In this document: piece by piece, positions 1 to 9,909 of the stretch
Layout: each line of letters begins with the position of its first letter
Position numbering within the stretch: position 1 is the stretch's first letter
DNA from: an uncultured Acidobacteriia bacterium
Lineage (GTDB): Bacteria > Acidobacteriota > Terriglobia > Bryobacterales > Bryobacteraceae
DNA: 39,433 nucleotides
Assembly: GCA_903909435.1 (NCBI GenBank)
Contig: CAIVVT010000275.1
Location: 1-39,433 of the forward strand
Direction of reading: 5' to 3'
The notes under the pieces: generated by a model
Told to the model about the DNA's origin: nothing
The model's input: only the letters and a program-made list of their open reading frames with translations
Database searches by the model: none
Translations under genes and position numbers: made by a program

Positions 1-990
<990 letters not shown>

Positions 991-1542
991 AAATTGTAGA
1001 GTTGATCTTGATCCGGTCGGAACTCAAGTCTGACTCAAAATTGACTTTGCGTTCAACTAGACTGTCAAAGATCTGAACAAGGACAGACGATCTCTCGAAG
1101 ATCTGCTCCCTGTTGGCCTCGAAAACTTATCGACATCATTCCACCCCGGTTTTCTTCAAACCAGATCAGAATTGTCGAATCTTGGGAAATTCGTGACGAT
1201 CGGCTCCCGGACTGGAACTGCAGATCGCTGCTCGCGTTTCCGCTATCGCTCCGCTTTGCCCGTGCCCATCTGCCAGACTAGCAAGCTCTGCTCGGCTTTG
1301 CAAGCCCTTTCGGCTTTATCAGCCTAACCGGCTTTTCAGCCCTTTCGGCCCCGCAGGCCCTTTTCTCCAGGCCCGCCAAGCTCCCCCGCTCGCTTCTCAG
1401 CGCTCGGCTTCGCTTGCCGTACACCCAAAGTTAACATTGCCCTCCGATTCGCGCAACTAGTTTGCCCATAATATTTGAATATTTGTGCAACTCCCCCCCG
1501 TAAGTCACAGCGAAACAGCAACTTCCGTCTATCCATATAGCC
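991..1542 (-). promoter_or_regulatory. rrn leader and upstream region, with boxA-like antitermination site
   Basis: This 550-bp gap holds no convincing gene. On the minus strand, about 75 nt upstream of the 16S 5' end, the segment 1063-1076 reads GATCTTTGACAGT, which resembles the boxA antitermination element of rRNA leaders. The stretch 1270-1375 is made of short GC-rich repeats built on GGCTTT and GCCCTTTCGGC (two copies, near 1305 and 1338). I could not pick a confident -35/-10 pair for the rRNA promoter, although it should lie here. The right end also carries the upstream region of the rightward glycosylphosphotransferase gene. Confidence 0.5.
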
Positions 1543-2967
1543 GTGATATGCTTGCATTCGGCTGTGTTTAGTCGCCAGTTGCGCTCGCTTCGCCCACTTT
1601 TGATCGCCTCTGATCTGCTTCTGGTCTGGGCTGCGTTCGAGTTCGCCTATTTTTCCCGGTCCACTCTTCCCCTGCAACGCGTCTTCTTCCTCACCTTCGC
1701 TGTCAAAGCTGGCTTGCTTTTGTTTACACCCTCCGCGTGGCTAGCCATCGCACTGTGGATGGGTTCCTACGATCGGCCTGTGCTTGAGCCTTTTGGTGCG
1801 ATTCTGTCACGCACATCACGCCAGTGCCTCTCATTGATGGTCGCTTTGATCATGTATGAGTATTTTCAGCGACTCGATCTGAGCCGCCCGTTTCTGGCTC
1901 TGGTTTGCCTCTATTCTGGCCTTGCAACTGGGACGTTTCGACTTGCTTTGGACAGACTGGCCCGGCGCTATTGGACGCGTTTGGTTTTACCGAGCCACTT
2001 GTACGTCGTGGGGACCGGCCAAGCGGCCCTCCGGGTTGGCGGCTTGATTGAGGCATCTGCGGAGTTCGGACTCTGTCTAGACGGGTTCCTGGCGGAGCGC
2101 GCCGGTACTATCACCCTCTCCCGAACCTATCCCGTCTACCCCATCGAGCGTTTTCCGGAACGTTTGAAGAACTCCATTATTGATGAGGTGATCGTTGCGG
2201 TGGAGGCCCACCAGTTGCCTGAACTGGAGGACTTTCTGCTGCTGTGCGAAGAGGAAGGGGTGAAAACCAGGCTGAGCTTGGACTTCTTCCCCCATCGCCG
2301 CGGTTCCGTCTCCCTGGAACGATTAGGCACGGCGCCCCTTCTGACACTTTCGCGTACGCCTTCTGATGAGGTGCGGCTCATGTTGAAGCGGCTAACCGAT
2401 ATCTTCGCCGCCACCCTTGTTTTGATCTGCTTGGCGCCACTGCTCGTCCTCGTCGGACTGGCAGTTCGCCTAAGCTCCAAGGGGCCCGTCGTCTTCAAGC
2501 AGGTACGTTGCGGATTGAATGGAAGGCGTTTCACGCTCTACAAGTTCCGCACGATGGTCGAAAACGCCGAGCAACTGTTGCCGGAAGTTGCCCATTTGAA
2601 CGTCAAGACAGTGAATTTCAAAATCCCCAAAGACCCCAGACTGACGCGCGTCGGACGCTGGCTGCGCAAGTTCTCGTTGGACGAACTTCCTCAGCTCTGG
2701 AACGTCCTGAAGGGCGAGATGGCGCTTGTAGGTCCCCGCCCCGCAATTCCGTCTGAAGTGGAACAATATAGGCGGTGGCAGCGCCGTCGCCTGAGAATGC
2801 GCCCCGGGCTCACTTGCCTGGGGGCAGTCGAGGGCCGGGACGAGCTTGATTTTGAAGCGGCGATGCGGCTGGACTTGGCTTATATAGATTCCTGGTCGCT
2901 CACACGGGATTGGGTCATATTGCTTCGGACCGTCCCGCGGGTCTTGACCGGGCGAGGAGCTCATTGA
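1543..2967 (+). CDS. polyprenyl glycosylphosphotransferase (exopolysaccharide priming sugar transferase, WcaJ/EpsE-like)
   Basis: A membrane enzyme that moves a sugar-1-phosphate from a nucleotide sugar onto undecaprenyl phosphate, the first step of exopolysaccharide or O-antigen repeat synthesis. The 474-residue protein has several hydrophobic N-terminal segments (about 18-37, 47-72, 93-125) and a central nucleotide-fold-like stretch starting VVGTGQ near residue 155. The C-terminal catalytic domain runs from about residue 282: KRLTDI, a membrane hairpin, GPVVFKQVR, the KFRTM motif near 334, and the DELPQLWNVLKG...GPRP block near 378-400, all hallmarks of the bacterial sugar transferase family. 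The start is a GTG; codons just downstream are possible alternatives and no strong ribosome site settles it. The gene stops 4 nt before pyrE. Donor sugar cannot be read from sequence. Confidence 0.9.
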   Translation: MICLHSAVFSRQLRSLRPLLIASDLLLVWAAFEFAYFSRSTLPLQRVFFLTFAVKAGLLLFTPSAWLAIALWMGSYDRPVLEPFGAILSRTSRQCLSLMVALIMYEYFQRLDLSRPFLALVCLYSGLATGTFRLALDRLARRYWTRLVLPSHLYVVGTGQAALRVGGLIEASAEFGLCLDGFLAERAGTITLSRTYPVYPIERFPERLKNSIIDEVIVAVEAHQLPELEDFLLLCEEEGVKTRLSLDFFPHRRGSVSLERLGTAPLLTLSRTPSDEVRLMLKRLTDIFAATLVLICLAPLLVLVGLAVRLSSKGPVVFKQVRCGLNGRRFTLYKFRTMVENAEQLLPEVAHLNVKTVNFKIPKDPRLTRVGRWLRKFSLDELPQLWNVLKGEMALVGPRPAIPSEVEQYRRWQRRRLRMRPGLTCLGAVEGRDELDFEAAMRLDLAYIDSWSLTRDWVILLRTVPRVLTGRGAH

Positions 2968-2971
2968 AACC

Positions 2972-3589
2972 ATGCAACTCATTCCGACCGAACAGGAAGT
3001 CGTCGAACTTCTGAAGCAGACTGGCGCACTGCGCTACGGCCATTTCGAATTTCCAAATGGCCTGCATTCAGACATGTACCTGCAGCCCGCGCTCGCGATG
3101 CGCCACTACGAAACCGCCAAGTTACTGAGCGTCGCACTAAGCCGCAAGTTGCGGGCCAATTCCGAGATACGGGCAATCATCCCGGAGTTGAGCATCGTCG
3201 CTCCAGCTACCGGTGGGCTGCCCGTGGCCTACGGCATGTGTGAGGCACTGCGCGCACACCAGGTGTATTGGGCCGAGAACTCCAGTCAATCAGATGAACT
3301 CAAGTTCCGTCCGCATCTAGAGCCCAAGGCAGGCGAAAAGGTCCTGATGGTGGACGACGTCCTCCGCACCGGCAAGAAGCTCACCGAACTGAAAGCCATG
3401 GTTGAGCAGTTTGGTGCTCAGGTCGTCGGATTGGCAGTCCTGGTCTACGAACCAAACCCCGAGACGAAGAGTTTCGGCAACCTGCCATTCTTTTACTTGA
3501 CCAAACTGGAAGCTTTGTATTTCGATGGCGAGGAACCGCTCGAAGCGTCGGCCCGCATTGCCGGCGAGGCCGAGAAGGTCTGGATCTAG
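2972..3589 (+). CDS. pyrE: orotate phosphoribosyltransferase
   Basis: Makes orotidine 5'-monophosphate from orotate and PRPP in pyrimidine synthesis, in the cytoplasm. The 205-residue protein has the type I phosphoribosyltransferase PRPP loop VLMVDDVLRTGKK at about residues 125-137, and an N-terminal FPNGLHSDMYLQP segment typical of PyrE-like proteins. Length fits the family. A GAGGAG sequence lies about 12 nt before the ATG, inside the end of the upstream sugar transferase gene, so the two are probably co-transcribed. Because some PyrE-like phosphoribosyltransferases have other bases as substrates, the exact substrate is likely but not certain. Confidence 0.82.
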   Translation: MQLIPTEQEVVELLKQTGALRYGHFEFPNGLHSDMYLQPALAMRHYETAKLLSVALSRKLRANSEIRAIIPELSIVAPATGGLPVAYGMCEALRAHQVYWAENSSQSDELKFRPHLEPKAGEKVLMVDDVLRTGKKLTELKAMVEQFGAQVVGLAVLVYEPNPETKSFGNLPFFYLTKLEALYFDGEEPLEASARIAGEAEKVWI

Positions 3590-3655
3590 AACTGCCCCGA
3601 GCCTTTTCGGCAAACCGCGGGGCGTACCGGTTGAGAGTTACCCGGGAGGGCGGGC

Positions 3656-4510
3656 ATGAGCAGTGGTCTCTACGGAGCGATTGAAGCAGGCGGAACCAAG
3701 TTTCTAGTTGCGGTCGGGCGTGAACCCACGGATCCCCTCGATGTTCGGCGCTTTCCAACGTCGAACGATCCCGAGCAGACCATGGGCGCCGTGATCGCCT
3801 ACTTCAAGGAGCATCCTCCCCTCGAATCGTTGGCAGTTGCTTCTTTTGGACCTGTCGATTTCGCCGCAAGGGGTATCGGCAAAACCCCCAAGCTTGCCTG
3901 GCAGGGCTTCCCGCTTGTGCATGCTCTGACTCGCTCCCTCAACGTGCCTGTGGTCCTGGAAACGGACGTGAACGCCGCCGCGGTGGGCGAGTCCCTTTAC
4001 GGAGCAGGCAAGGGCGTTGGAACGTTTGTTTACATCACCGTTGGCACCGGCATTGGGGCCGGAATCGTGGTTGACGGTAAAACGCTGCACGGACTGTTGC
4101 ATCCGGAAGTGGGGCACCTGCCCTTGCGCCGGCATGCCGGCGAACCGCCCGAGTTTCACGGCGTGTGCCCATTTCATGGCGAGTGCCTGGAAGGCATGGC
4201 ATCCGGGCCGGCGATCAGGGCTCGCTGGGGCCAGCCGGCTGAAACACTGCCGCCGGATCACCCGGCTTGGGGCATTGAAGCCTTCTACATCGCCCAGGCG
4301 TGCCTGTCGCTGGCCTGCGTCGTATCTCCGCACCGAATTGTCGTCGGCGGCGGTGTTTTCGCTAACGCAGCACTTTACGCTCTGGTGAACGAGGAACTCG
4401 CTCGACTGGTGAACGGCTACCTACCTCTGCCTGAAGTGGTTCCTCCCGCGCTACCGTTGCCCGCCCTGACTGGAGCTTTGGCCATGGCGAGGACTGCTTG
4501 TTGGCGTTGA
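3656..4510 (+). CDS. ROK-family sugar kinase (fructokinase type)
   Basis: Phosphorylates a hexose with ATP in the cytoplasm. The 284-residue protein opens with GAIEAGGTKF, the ATP-phosphate motif in the form seen in bacterial ROK fructokinases, followed by DVNAAAVGE and the GTGIGAG glycine motif. The ROK zinc site is visible near residues 157-178 as a His (HPEVGHL) followed by a Cys-His-Cys cluster (CPFHGEC). The VVGGGV motif lies near the C-terminus. A GGGAGGGCGGG stretch just before the ATG serves as ribosome site. It follows pyrE after 66 nt. Fructose is the best guess of substrate from the GAIEAGG form; glucose or mannose remain possible. Confidence 0.85.
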   Translation: MSSGLYGAIEAGGTKFLVAVGREPTDPLDVRRFPTSNDPEQTMGAVIAYFKEHPPLESLAVASFGPVDFAARGIGKTPKLAWQGFPLVHALTRSLNVPVVLETDVNAAAVGESLYGAGKGVGTFVYITVGTGIGAGIVVDGKTLHGLLHPEVGHLPLRRHAGEPPEFHGVCPFHGECLEGMASGPAIRARWGQPAETLPPDHPAWGIEAFYIAQACLSLACVVSPHRIVVGGGVFANAALYALVNEELARLVNGYLPLPEVVPPALPLPALTGALAMARTACWR

Positions 4511-4629
4511 AAGTCCACATTTGGTCGTTAAAATCTGCCCGTGCGCCGATGCGTTGTATGTTCAGCACAGGCTGAGTTTTCGCCCCGGGGATGAGACCTG
4601 TCTTCCCATTCCGTCGCAAACTGGAAGGG

Positions 4630-5106
4630 ATGAACAGACTCGCGCTGGCACTCGGGACTTGGTTCGGCTGCGGCTATTGGCCCTGGGGGCCGGGAACGGC
4701 CGGATCGGCTGGCGGCCTTTTGGTGGCGTGGTTGTTGGTCCGCCACGCGGGGTGGCCTGCCTGGTGGCTCTTCATATTAGCCGCAGTCCTGACGCCGGCA
4801 GGGATTTGGGCAGCGGGCCGCACGGCGGAAATCGTGGGCAAGAAGGATCCCGGATTGGTCGTCGTGGATGAGGTTCTGGGGCAGTGGATCACGCTGGCGG
4901 CACTTCCTGCCTGGTCCTGGCAGGGTGCCCTAGTGGCCTTTTTACTCTTTCGCCTCTTCGACATGACGAAGCCTTGGCCGGTGCGGAACCTGGAGAATCT
5001 TCCCGGTGGAACAGGAATTGTGGCCGACGATCTCGGGGCGGGCATTTATGCCGGCATCACATTGCGGGTTGTGCTGCTTGCCGCCGGATGGTTCAATCTG
5101 AGATAG
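4630..5106 (+). CDS. pgpA: phosphatidylglycerophosphatase A
   Basis: Removes the phosphate from phosphatidylglycerophosphate to give phosphatidylglycerol, in the inner membrane. Family signatures are clear: GTWFGCGYWPWGPGTAGS at the N-terminus, DPGLVVVDEVLGQW in the middle, LLFRLFDMTKPWPV and GIVADDLGAGIYAG at the end, with three to four hydrophobic segments. I chose the ATG at 4630 because the resulting N-terminus (MNRLALALGTWF) matches the family; an in-frame ATG at 4591 would add 13 unlikely residues. GGAAGGG sits almost against the chosen ATG. At 158 residues the length fits. It leads a run of three rightward genes ending with cinA. Confidence 0.92.
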   Translation: MNRLALALGTWFGCGYWPWGPGTAGSAGGLLVAWLLVRHAGWPAWWLFILAAVLTPAGIWAAGRTAEIVGKKDPGLVVVDEVLGQWITLAALPAWSWQGALVAFLLFRLFDMTKPWPVRNLENLPGGTGIVADDLGAGIYAGITLRVVLLAAGWFNLR

Positions 5107-5132
5107 GAAGCCGGTCGTACACCTTGTTTCGA

Positions 5133-6161
5133 ATGCCATTCACACAAAACGCTGGTCCGCGCCCGATCATAGAGAATTTGAGCCCTGCCGCAGCCATCCC
5201 GGGCGGTGACGTGTACATCCACGGCAAGGGCTTCCTCCATGACCCCAGGCCGCACGTTAGCATCGGCGGAGTCGACGCCCCGCTCGTGGTGGGTTCGGGC
5301 CAGTTCATCGTCGCCCGCGTCCCCGACACTTCTGGCAAAGGCCAACTCACCGTCAGCAATGGGCAGGCGGCGAGTGAGCCGGCGAGCCTGTCTGTGGGCG
5401 CTATGCTCGCCGATAGCTTGCATCCGGTCACCAGCCCGGCGGTCGATCGCAACGGCAATCTGTTCACCACGTTCAGCGGTCCGCGCGGCCAGAAGTCTGC
5501 GGTCTCCATTTATCGCATCGACCCGACAGGCGTGCTGACTCCTTTCGTTTCCGAATTGATGAATGCCACGAGTCTGGCCTTCGACCGATTCGGTACGCTG
5601 CATGTCTCCTCGCGCTTCGATGGTGTGGTTTATCAGGTTACATCTGGCGGCGTGCTTTCTGTGTACGTGGAAGGCATGGGGGTGGCCACCGGAATCGCTT
5701 TCGACACCAAAGAGAACCTGTACGTGGGTGATCGTTCGGGGACCATCTTCAAGATCAGTCAGGAGAGGCAGATCTACGTCTTCGCGACGATTGAGGCCTC
5801 TATTTCGGCCTACCATCTGAGCTTCGGCCCGGATGATTCCCTCTACGTGACGGGCCCCACAACTTCAAGCTACGACGCCATTCATCGCATCACCCAGGCG
5901 GGCGAAGTGGACGTTTTTTATCGAGGACTGGGCCGGCCCCAAGGGATGGATTTCGACAACCTCGGCAACCTGTACGTCGCCGCCTCTCTGAACGGACGCA
6001 AGGGCATTGTTCGGATAACTCCCCAAGGATCGGCTTCGCTATTCCTGGCAGGGCCCAATATCGTCGGACTGGCCTTCGCGCCCGGCGGCAATCTGGCCAT
6101 CACGACCACGAACGCGCTGTACAGCGTCGCCGCCGGAGTTGAAGGGCTCCGTCGCTTCTAA
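5133..6161 (+). CDS. IPT/TIG domain plus NHL/SMP-30-like beta-propeller protein
   Basis: A protein of about 342 residues. The first 80 residues form an IPT/TIG-like immunoglobulin fold (PIIENLSPAAAIPGGDVYIHGKGF). The rest is a repeat protein in which blocks such as PAVDRNGNLFTTF, SLAFDRFGTLHVS, GIAFDTKENLYVG, LSFGPDDSLYVTG, GMDFDNLGNLYVA and GLAFAPGGNLAIT recur, the pattern of an NHL or gluconolactonase-type propeller. No signal peptide is seen. A TTG at 5124 is an alternative start in frame with the ATG at 5133. It lies 26 nt after pgpA and 19 nt before cinA, so it is probably in their operon. Propellers of this type bind proteins or small ligands; no catalytic role can be assigned. Confidence 0.78.
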   Translation: MPFTQNAGPRPIIENLSPAAAIPGGDVYIHGKGFLHDPRPHVSIGGVDAPLVVGSGQFIVARVPDTSGKGQLTVSNGQAASEPASLSVGAMLADSLHPVTSPAVDRNGNLFTTFSGPRGQKSAVSIYRIDPTGVLTPFVSELMNATSLAFDRFGTLHVSSRFDGVVYQVTSGGVLSVYVEGMGVATGIAFDTKENLYVGDRSGTIFKISQERQIYVFATIEASISAYHLSFGPDDSLYVTGPTTSSYDAIHRITQAGEVDVFYRGLGRPQGMDFDNLGNLYVAASLNGRKGIVRITPQGSASLFLAGPNIVGLAFAPGGNLAITTTNALYSVAAGVEGLRRF

Positions 6162-6180
6162 CTCCGCTCCAATCACCTCC

Positions 6181-7422
6181 ATGAACGCTGAGATTATTGC
6201 AATCGGCAGCGAGTTGCTCACCTCCTCGCGGGTGGATACGAACTCGCTGTGGCTCACCGGCCAATTGAACGCCTTGGGTGTCGAAGTGACGCAAAAGGCC
6301 ATTGTCGGCGATGACCGCGAACGGTTGGCCGCATCGATTCGAGCCGCACTGGGTAGGGCTCCGATACTCATCCTGACCGGCGGATTGGGCCCCACCGAAG
6401 ATGACGTGACGCGCGATGCCGTGGCCCAGGCGCTCTCCAGAGATCTGATTTACTCCGAGGAAATCCAACACTGGATCGAGGCTCGATTTGCTCGCTTCGG
6501 CCGCCCGATGGCCGAGATTAATAAACGACAGGCTTTCCTGGTGGCGGGCGCGGAGAAACTCGAGAACCCGAACGGCACAGCTCCTGGACAGTGGGTCGAC
6601 CTACCGCCCGCAATGCTCATCATGCTACCCGGCCCACCCCACGAGATGAAGCCGATGTTTGAGGATCGATGCCTTGGTCGCTTGCGCGAGCGCCTGCCTA
6701 CGAGGTTCATCAGGACGCGCTTCTTTCGCGTCGCAGGCATGGGCGAATCGGACCTTGACCAACTGATTGCACCCATCTACACCCCGTACTCCAATCCCGT
6801 CACGACCATCCTGGCAGCGGCTGGCGATATTCAAATTCACCTGCGTGCCCAGGCAGATTCGCTCGCGGCCGCCGAACGACTGGCGCAGGAATTGGGCGAG
6901 AAGATTGAGGCGGCTCTTGGGGAACGGATCTACTCCCGGGACGGAGCACCCTTGGAGAAAGTCGTGGGCACGTGCCTTACGCAGCGAGGTGAAACGCTCG
7001 CGGTGGCGGAGAGTTGTACGGCCGGGTTGCTTGGTGGCCGGATCACGGAAGTCGCTGGCTCCTCTGCCTGGTTCCTGGGCGGTCTGCTGGTTTACCAGAC
7101 AGACATGAAACTTCGCCTGCTCGGGCTGGATCCGGCCCTGGTGGCAAAACATGGCGTGGTGAGTGAGGAAGTAGCGATGGCCATGGCTGGTGCAGTACGC
7201 GAGCGAACCGGCTCGACCTGGGCGCTTGCGGTGACGGGCGAAGCGGGGCCGGACCCATCACCTGGAGGCCCTCCGCCGGGGACAATCTGGATTGGCCTCG
7301 CCGGGCCGGCAGGAACTGGCGCACGTCTGTTCCGCTTCCCTGGGGACCGCATCCGCATTCGGGCCTTCGCGGTGCAATCCTCGCTCAACTTGTTGCGCCT
7401 CAAACTGGCTTCGATCCTTTGA
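6181..7422 (+). CDS. cinA: CinA family protein (nicotinamide-nucleotide amidohydrolase)
   Basis: Two-domain CinA. The N-terminal MoaB/MogA-like domain (ADP-ribose pyrophosphatase in characterised homologues) shows GSELLTSSRVDTNS and LTGGLGPTEDDVTRDA. The C-terminal NMN deamidase domain shows the catalytic AESCTAGLLGGRIT segment, GGLLVY and VTGEAGPDPS...PPGTIWIGL. At 413 residues the length matches full-length CinA. The role is recycling of pyridine nucleotide, with a historical link to competence. Start at 6181 gives the canonical MNAEIIAIGSELL. The bases just before this ATG read TCACCTCC, which resembles the 16S 3' tail rather than its complement, so no classical Shine-Dalgarno is present and translation may depend on coupling to the preceding gene. 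Confidence 0.95.
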   Translation: MNAEIIAIGSELLTSSRVDTNSLWLTGQLNALGVEVTQKAIVGDDRERLAASIRAALGRAPILILTGGLGPTEDDVTRDAVAQALSRDLIYSEEIQHWIEARFARFGRPMAEINKRQAFLVAGAEKLENPNGTAPGQWVDLPPAMLIMLPGPPHEMKPMFEDRCLGRLRERLPTRFIRTRFFRVAGMGESDLDQLIAPIYTPYSNPVTTILAAAGDIQIHLRAQADSLAAAERLAQELGEKIEAALGERIYSRDGAPLEKVVGTCLTQRGETLAVAESCTAGLLGGRITEVAGSSAWFLGGLLVYQTDMKLRLLGLDPALVAKHGVVSEEVAMAMAGAVRERTGSTWALAVTGEAGPDPSPGGPPPGTIWIGLAGPAGTGARLFRFPGDRIRIRAFAVQSSLNLLRLKLASIL

Positions 7423-7445
7423 TCAAAACCTGACGGGCCCGACGA

Positions 7446-8264
7446 TCAACTGCGCGTCAAGCGGCGTAGGGTGAACGCCTCGTGCGAAAGCGCAGCTGAC
7501 TCCAGGCGCTTCCAGTCGTCGCCGATATGGATCAATTTGCCGCTGATGTGGTTGGATCGATCCGATGCCAGAAACAATGCCAACTGGATCTGCTTCTCCG
7601 GTGCGATGCCGCTGTTGGTGCGCACCTGGAGTGCTTCGGCCCGCTCCCGGTCGCTGCTGCCGCTAGCCGATAGGATCTCGTCCGTCATGCTGGTATACGC
7701 CGCGCCGGGATTCATGCAGTTCACCTGAATGTTGTCCGCACGCACTTCTTCCGCCAGCGATTCAGCCATGCGCACCAATGCGGTTTTTGTGGCGGCGTAT
7801 GCTGCCAGGGTAGGCCGTCCCGCATCGGCGCCGTTGTCGACCAGCAGCAAAATCTTGCCCGCCCGCCGTTCACGCATGGAAGGCAGCACGGCGCGGCAGG
7901 CGTGAAAGGCTCCGAGCAGATTGGTTTCTACTGCCTCGCGCCAAGCGCCCGGATCGGCCTCGGCTAAGAGGCCAACGGGACCTAACACCCCCGCGGCGCA
8001 GACCAGGATGTTGGGTGGCCCGAACTGGACCGACATGCGCTCCACTGCGCTCACCATCTGATCGAATTCACGAACGTCGGCACGTAGGCGCATAGCCACG
8101 CCGCCACTGTGTTCAATCTCCAAATGCGCCAGGTCGAGTTCGGCCTTTGTTCTGGCCAACAGTCCAACACGGGCTCCTGCCTGGGCGAACCCCAACGCGA
8201 GCCGCTTGCCGACGCCCCGGCCGGCCCCGGTGATGAGTATGCTTTTATCTTTCAGGCTGCGCAC
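7446..8264 (-). CDS. short-chain dehydrogenase/reductase with atypical catalytic residue
   Basis: A 272-residue Rossmann-fold oxidoreductase. The cofactor motif TGAGRGVG is at residues 12-19, a CAAG version of NNAG near 89-92, the structural Asn of NLLG at 115, and YAATK (Tyr156, Lys160) is in place. The usual catalytic Ser, 13 residues before the Tyr, is Asp143 here (LLLVDNGADAGRP). An extra tail of about 25 residues follows the normal end of the fold. The altered serine could mean changed chemistry or a non-enzymatic role. It runs towards cinA and is about 50 bp downstream of the GGDEF gene, which is read in the same direction. Substrate unknown. Confidence 0.88.
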   Translation of the reverse strand: MRSLKDKSILITGAGRGVGKRLALGFAQAGARVGLLARTKAELDLAHLEIEHSGGVAMRLRADVREFDQMVSAVERMSVQFGPPNILVCAAGVLGPVGLLAEADPGAWREAVETNLLGAFHACRAVLPSMRERRAGKILLLVDNGADAGRPTLAAYAATKTALVRMAESLAEEVRADNIQVNCMNPGAAYTSMTDEILSASGSSDRERAEALQVRTNSGIAPEKQIQLALFLASDRSNHISGKLIHIGDDWKRLESAALSHEAFTLRRLTRS

Positions 8265-8315
8265 ATGATCACAATCCTGTCCAAATGGTATCAGGAGTGC
8301 CGGCCCCGGGAACGG

Positions 8316-9377
8316 CTATTGGGGTGGTTCGGCTGCCGGAACCCTCGCGCTTCGTTTTCTGGTTTTCAAAGCTAAATCGGCACGCTGCACCACGGTGTCG
8401 GCGCTCTCTCCGGCTCGCCAATTCGAGAGCCCCACCGAGGCTTGCGCGAACACGCTTTGCAACCGCCCTTCCCCTAGCCGGTAGCGGGTTCGCAGTTGTT
8501 GATCCAACTGCTGCGTGACAGACATGCCAACGTCAATCGGACCATCGACGAGAACAATGAACTCATCCCCGCCCCAGCGTGCCGCGGCGCAGGAACCTGG
8601 CAGCGTGGATTGGATTCGCAGCGCTACCTGGCGGAGCAGTTCGTCTCCGGCAAGGTGGCCGTATTTGTCGTTGATGGACTTAAATCTGTCGAGGTCGATC
8701 ATGATCAGACAGCGTGGTGTGTCCTTCTCCTCGAAATCGAGCCTGAGTTCCTCCAAAGCGCGGCGATTGAGCAGACCCGTCAAGGCGTCGCGCCGCCCTT
8801 CGAGGCGCGCGGCGCCTAAGCTGATTGTGAGTTGCGTAACCTGCGCTCTGAGTGAAGCCGCTAGCGTGGCGTTTTCCTGTGCGGATTCATCCGCCAGGCG
8901 CAGCAGTTCCGTCGACTGGTACCGCACGAGAATCCGCAAAGCTGCCACGTTTTCCGCTTCATTAGCCGTGCGGAGCCGCGCGGCCGCCGTTCGCATTTGC
9001 TGCTCGTGTTTCCCGCCAAGTTGGAGAATGCCGGCAATAGTCCGGTCCAAAGTAGCGGCCACGTCCACCAAATCCTGCGACGAGCAGGCGTGTTCGCAAA
9101 GCTGTTCACCAAAGGTCCGTAGTTCCGACTCGACTTCACACCCGACCCGCTCCAGCAGCAGCAATCTGGACTCCGGCGTACCAGTCTTTTGAGCAAGGGC
9201 AGCCAGTTGTGTGGTCAGTTCTAGCCCTTTGATCCCGAAACGCTCGCCAGCCCGGCGGGAGATTTCCCGCGCAATATGTTCAAGCGTCCGAGCATAGGTG
9301 TCGATAGAGCGCCGCAGCAGCGAGTCAACCTGGTCCCAAACCTCAATACTGGCTTTCAGCGAGACGATTCCTGCCAC
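8316..9377 (-). CDS. GGDEF-domain protein (probable diguanylate cyclase)
   Basis: Likely makes cyclic di-GMP from two GTP. The C-terminal 160 residues carry DALTGLLNRRALEE, DLDRFKSINDKYGHLAGDELL and an intact active-site WGGDEF near residue 267. No RxxD inhibitory site lies five residues before it. The N-terminal 190 residues are helical, look coiled and have no membrane segment or recognised sensor. I chose a GTG start at 9377 because an AGGAG lies 7 nt before it on the minus strand; the open frame continues to an ATG at 9488 whose extra 37 residues look non-native. It is divergent from infA. The output process cannot be inferred. Confidence 0.88.
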   Translation of the reverse strand: MAGIVSLKASIEVWDQVDSLLRRSIDTYARTLEHIAREISRRAGERFGIKGLELTTQLAALAQKTGTPESRLLLLERVGCEVESELRTFGEQLCEHACSSQDLVDVAATLDRTIAGILQLGGKHEQQMRTAAARLRTANEAENVAALRILVRYQSTELLRLADESAQENATLAASLRAQVTQLTISLGAARLEGRRDALTGLLNRRALEELRLDFEEKDTPRCLIMIDLDRFKSINDKYGHLAGDELLRQVALRIQSTLPGSCAAARWGGDEFIVLVDGPIDVGMSVTQQLDQQLRTRYRLGEGRLQSVFAQASVGLSNWRAGESADTVVQRADLALKTRKRSARVPAAEPPQ

Positions 9378-9572
9378 GTAATGGCTCCTGGTTCTCCTAT
9401 CGGCGGATTCAGCCAAAATGATTAGAGCTGTTTGAGCGCTGCGGAGTTGGGGTTGGCCTGCTTTGTGGCCGAGTGGACTTGGTGCCAATGCTTTTGAAGC
9501 TCGCTGGGCTATACTGAAGCTGGGTTACGCCGTCCGGCTGGGCGGTCGTCAAACTATAGCAACAGGAGGAAG

Positions 9573-9791
9573 ATGAGCAAGGAAGATTGCATTGAGATGA
9601 CTGGGACCGTGGTGGAGAAGTTCCCCAGCGGGTTGTTCAGCGTCCAGATCGACCAGGAGCGGATCGTTCTCGCCCATTTGGCCGGCAAGCTCCGCCGGAA
9701 TCGTATTCGCGTGTTAGCCGGTGACCGAGTCACCATCGAGATGTCGCCCTACGATCTCACCAAGGGCCGCATCACTTATCGTCACAAGTAG
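9573..9791 (+). CDS. infA: translation initiation factor IF-1
   Basis: A 72-residue S1/OB-fold protein that occupies the ribosomal A site region during initiation. The sequence [20 protein letters not shown], followed by GRITYRHK at the end, is typical. A strong AGGAGGAAG ribosome site directly precedes the ATG. A TATACT hexamer near 9512 in the divergent gap could be a -10 box but has no matching -35. In contrast to many bacteria it is not beside ribosomal protein operon genes; it stands alone between a GGDEF gene and wecB. Confidence 0.96.
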   Translation: MSKEDCIEMTGTVVEKFPSGLFSVQIDQERIVLAHLAGKLRRNRIRVLAGDRVTIEMSPYDLTKGRITYRHK

Positions 9792-9909
9792 TTAGCGGCA
9801 TTCACCTCCGAGTGAGCCGGGACACCCCGCGGGGTTCGTACCCTGTGCAGCGGCCGTCCTGGCCAAGCTCTCGTGAGACTTTCAGCCGTCCCCGAGCACT
9901 GTCTTGTGA

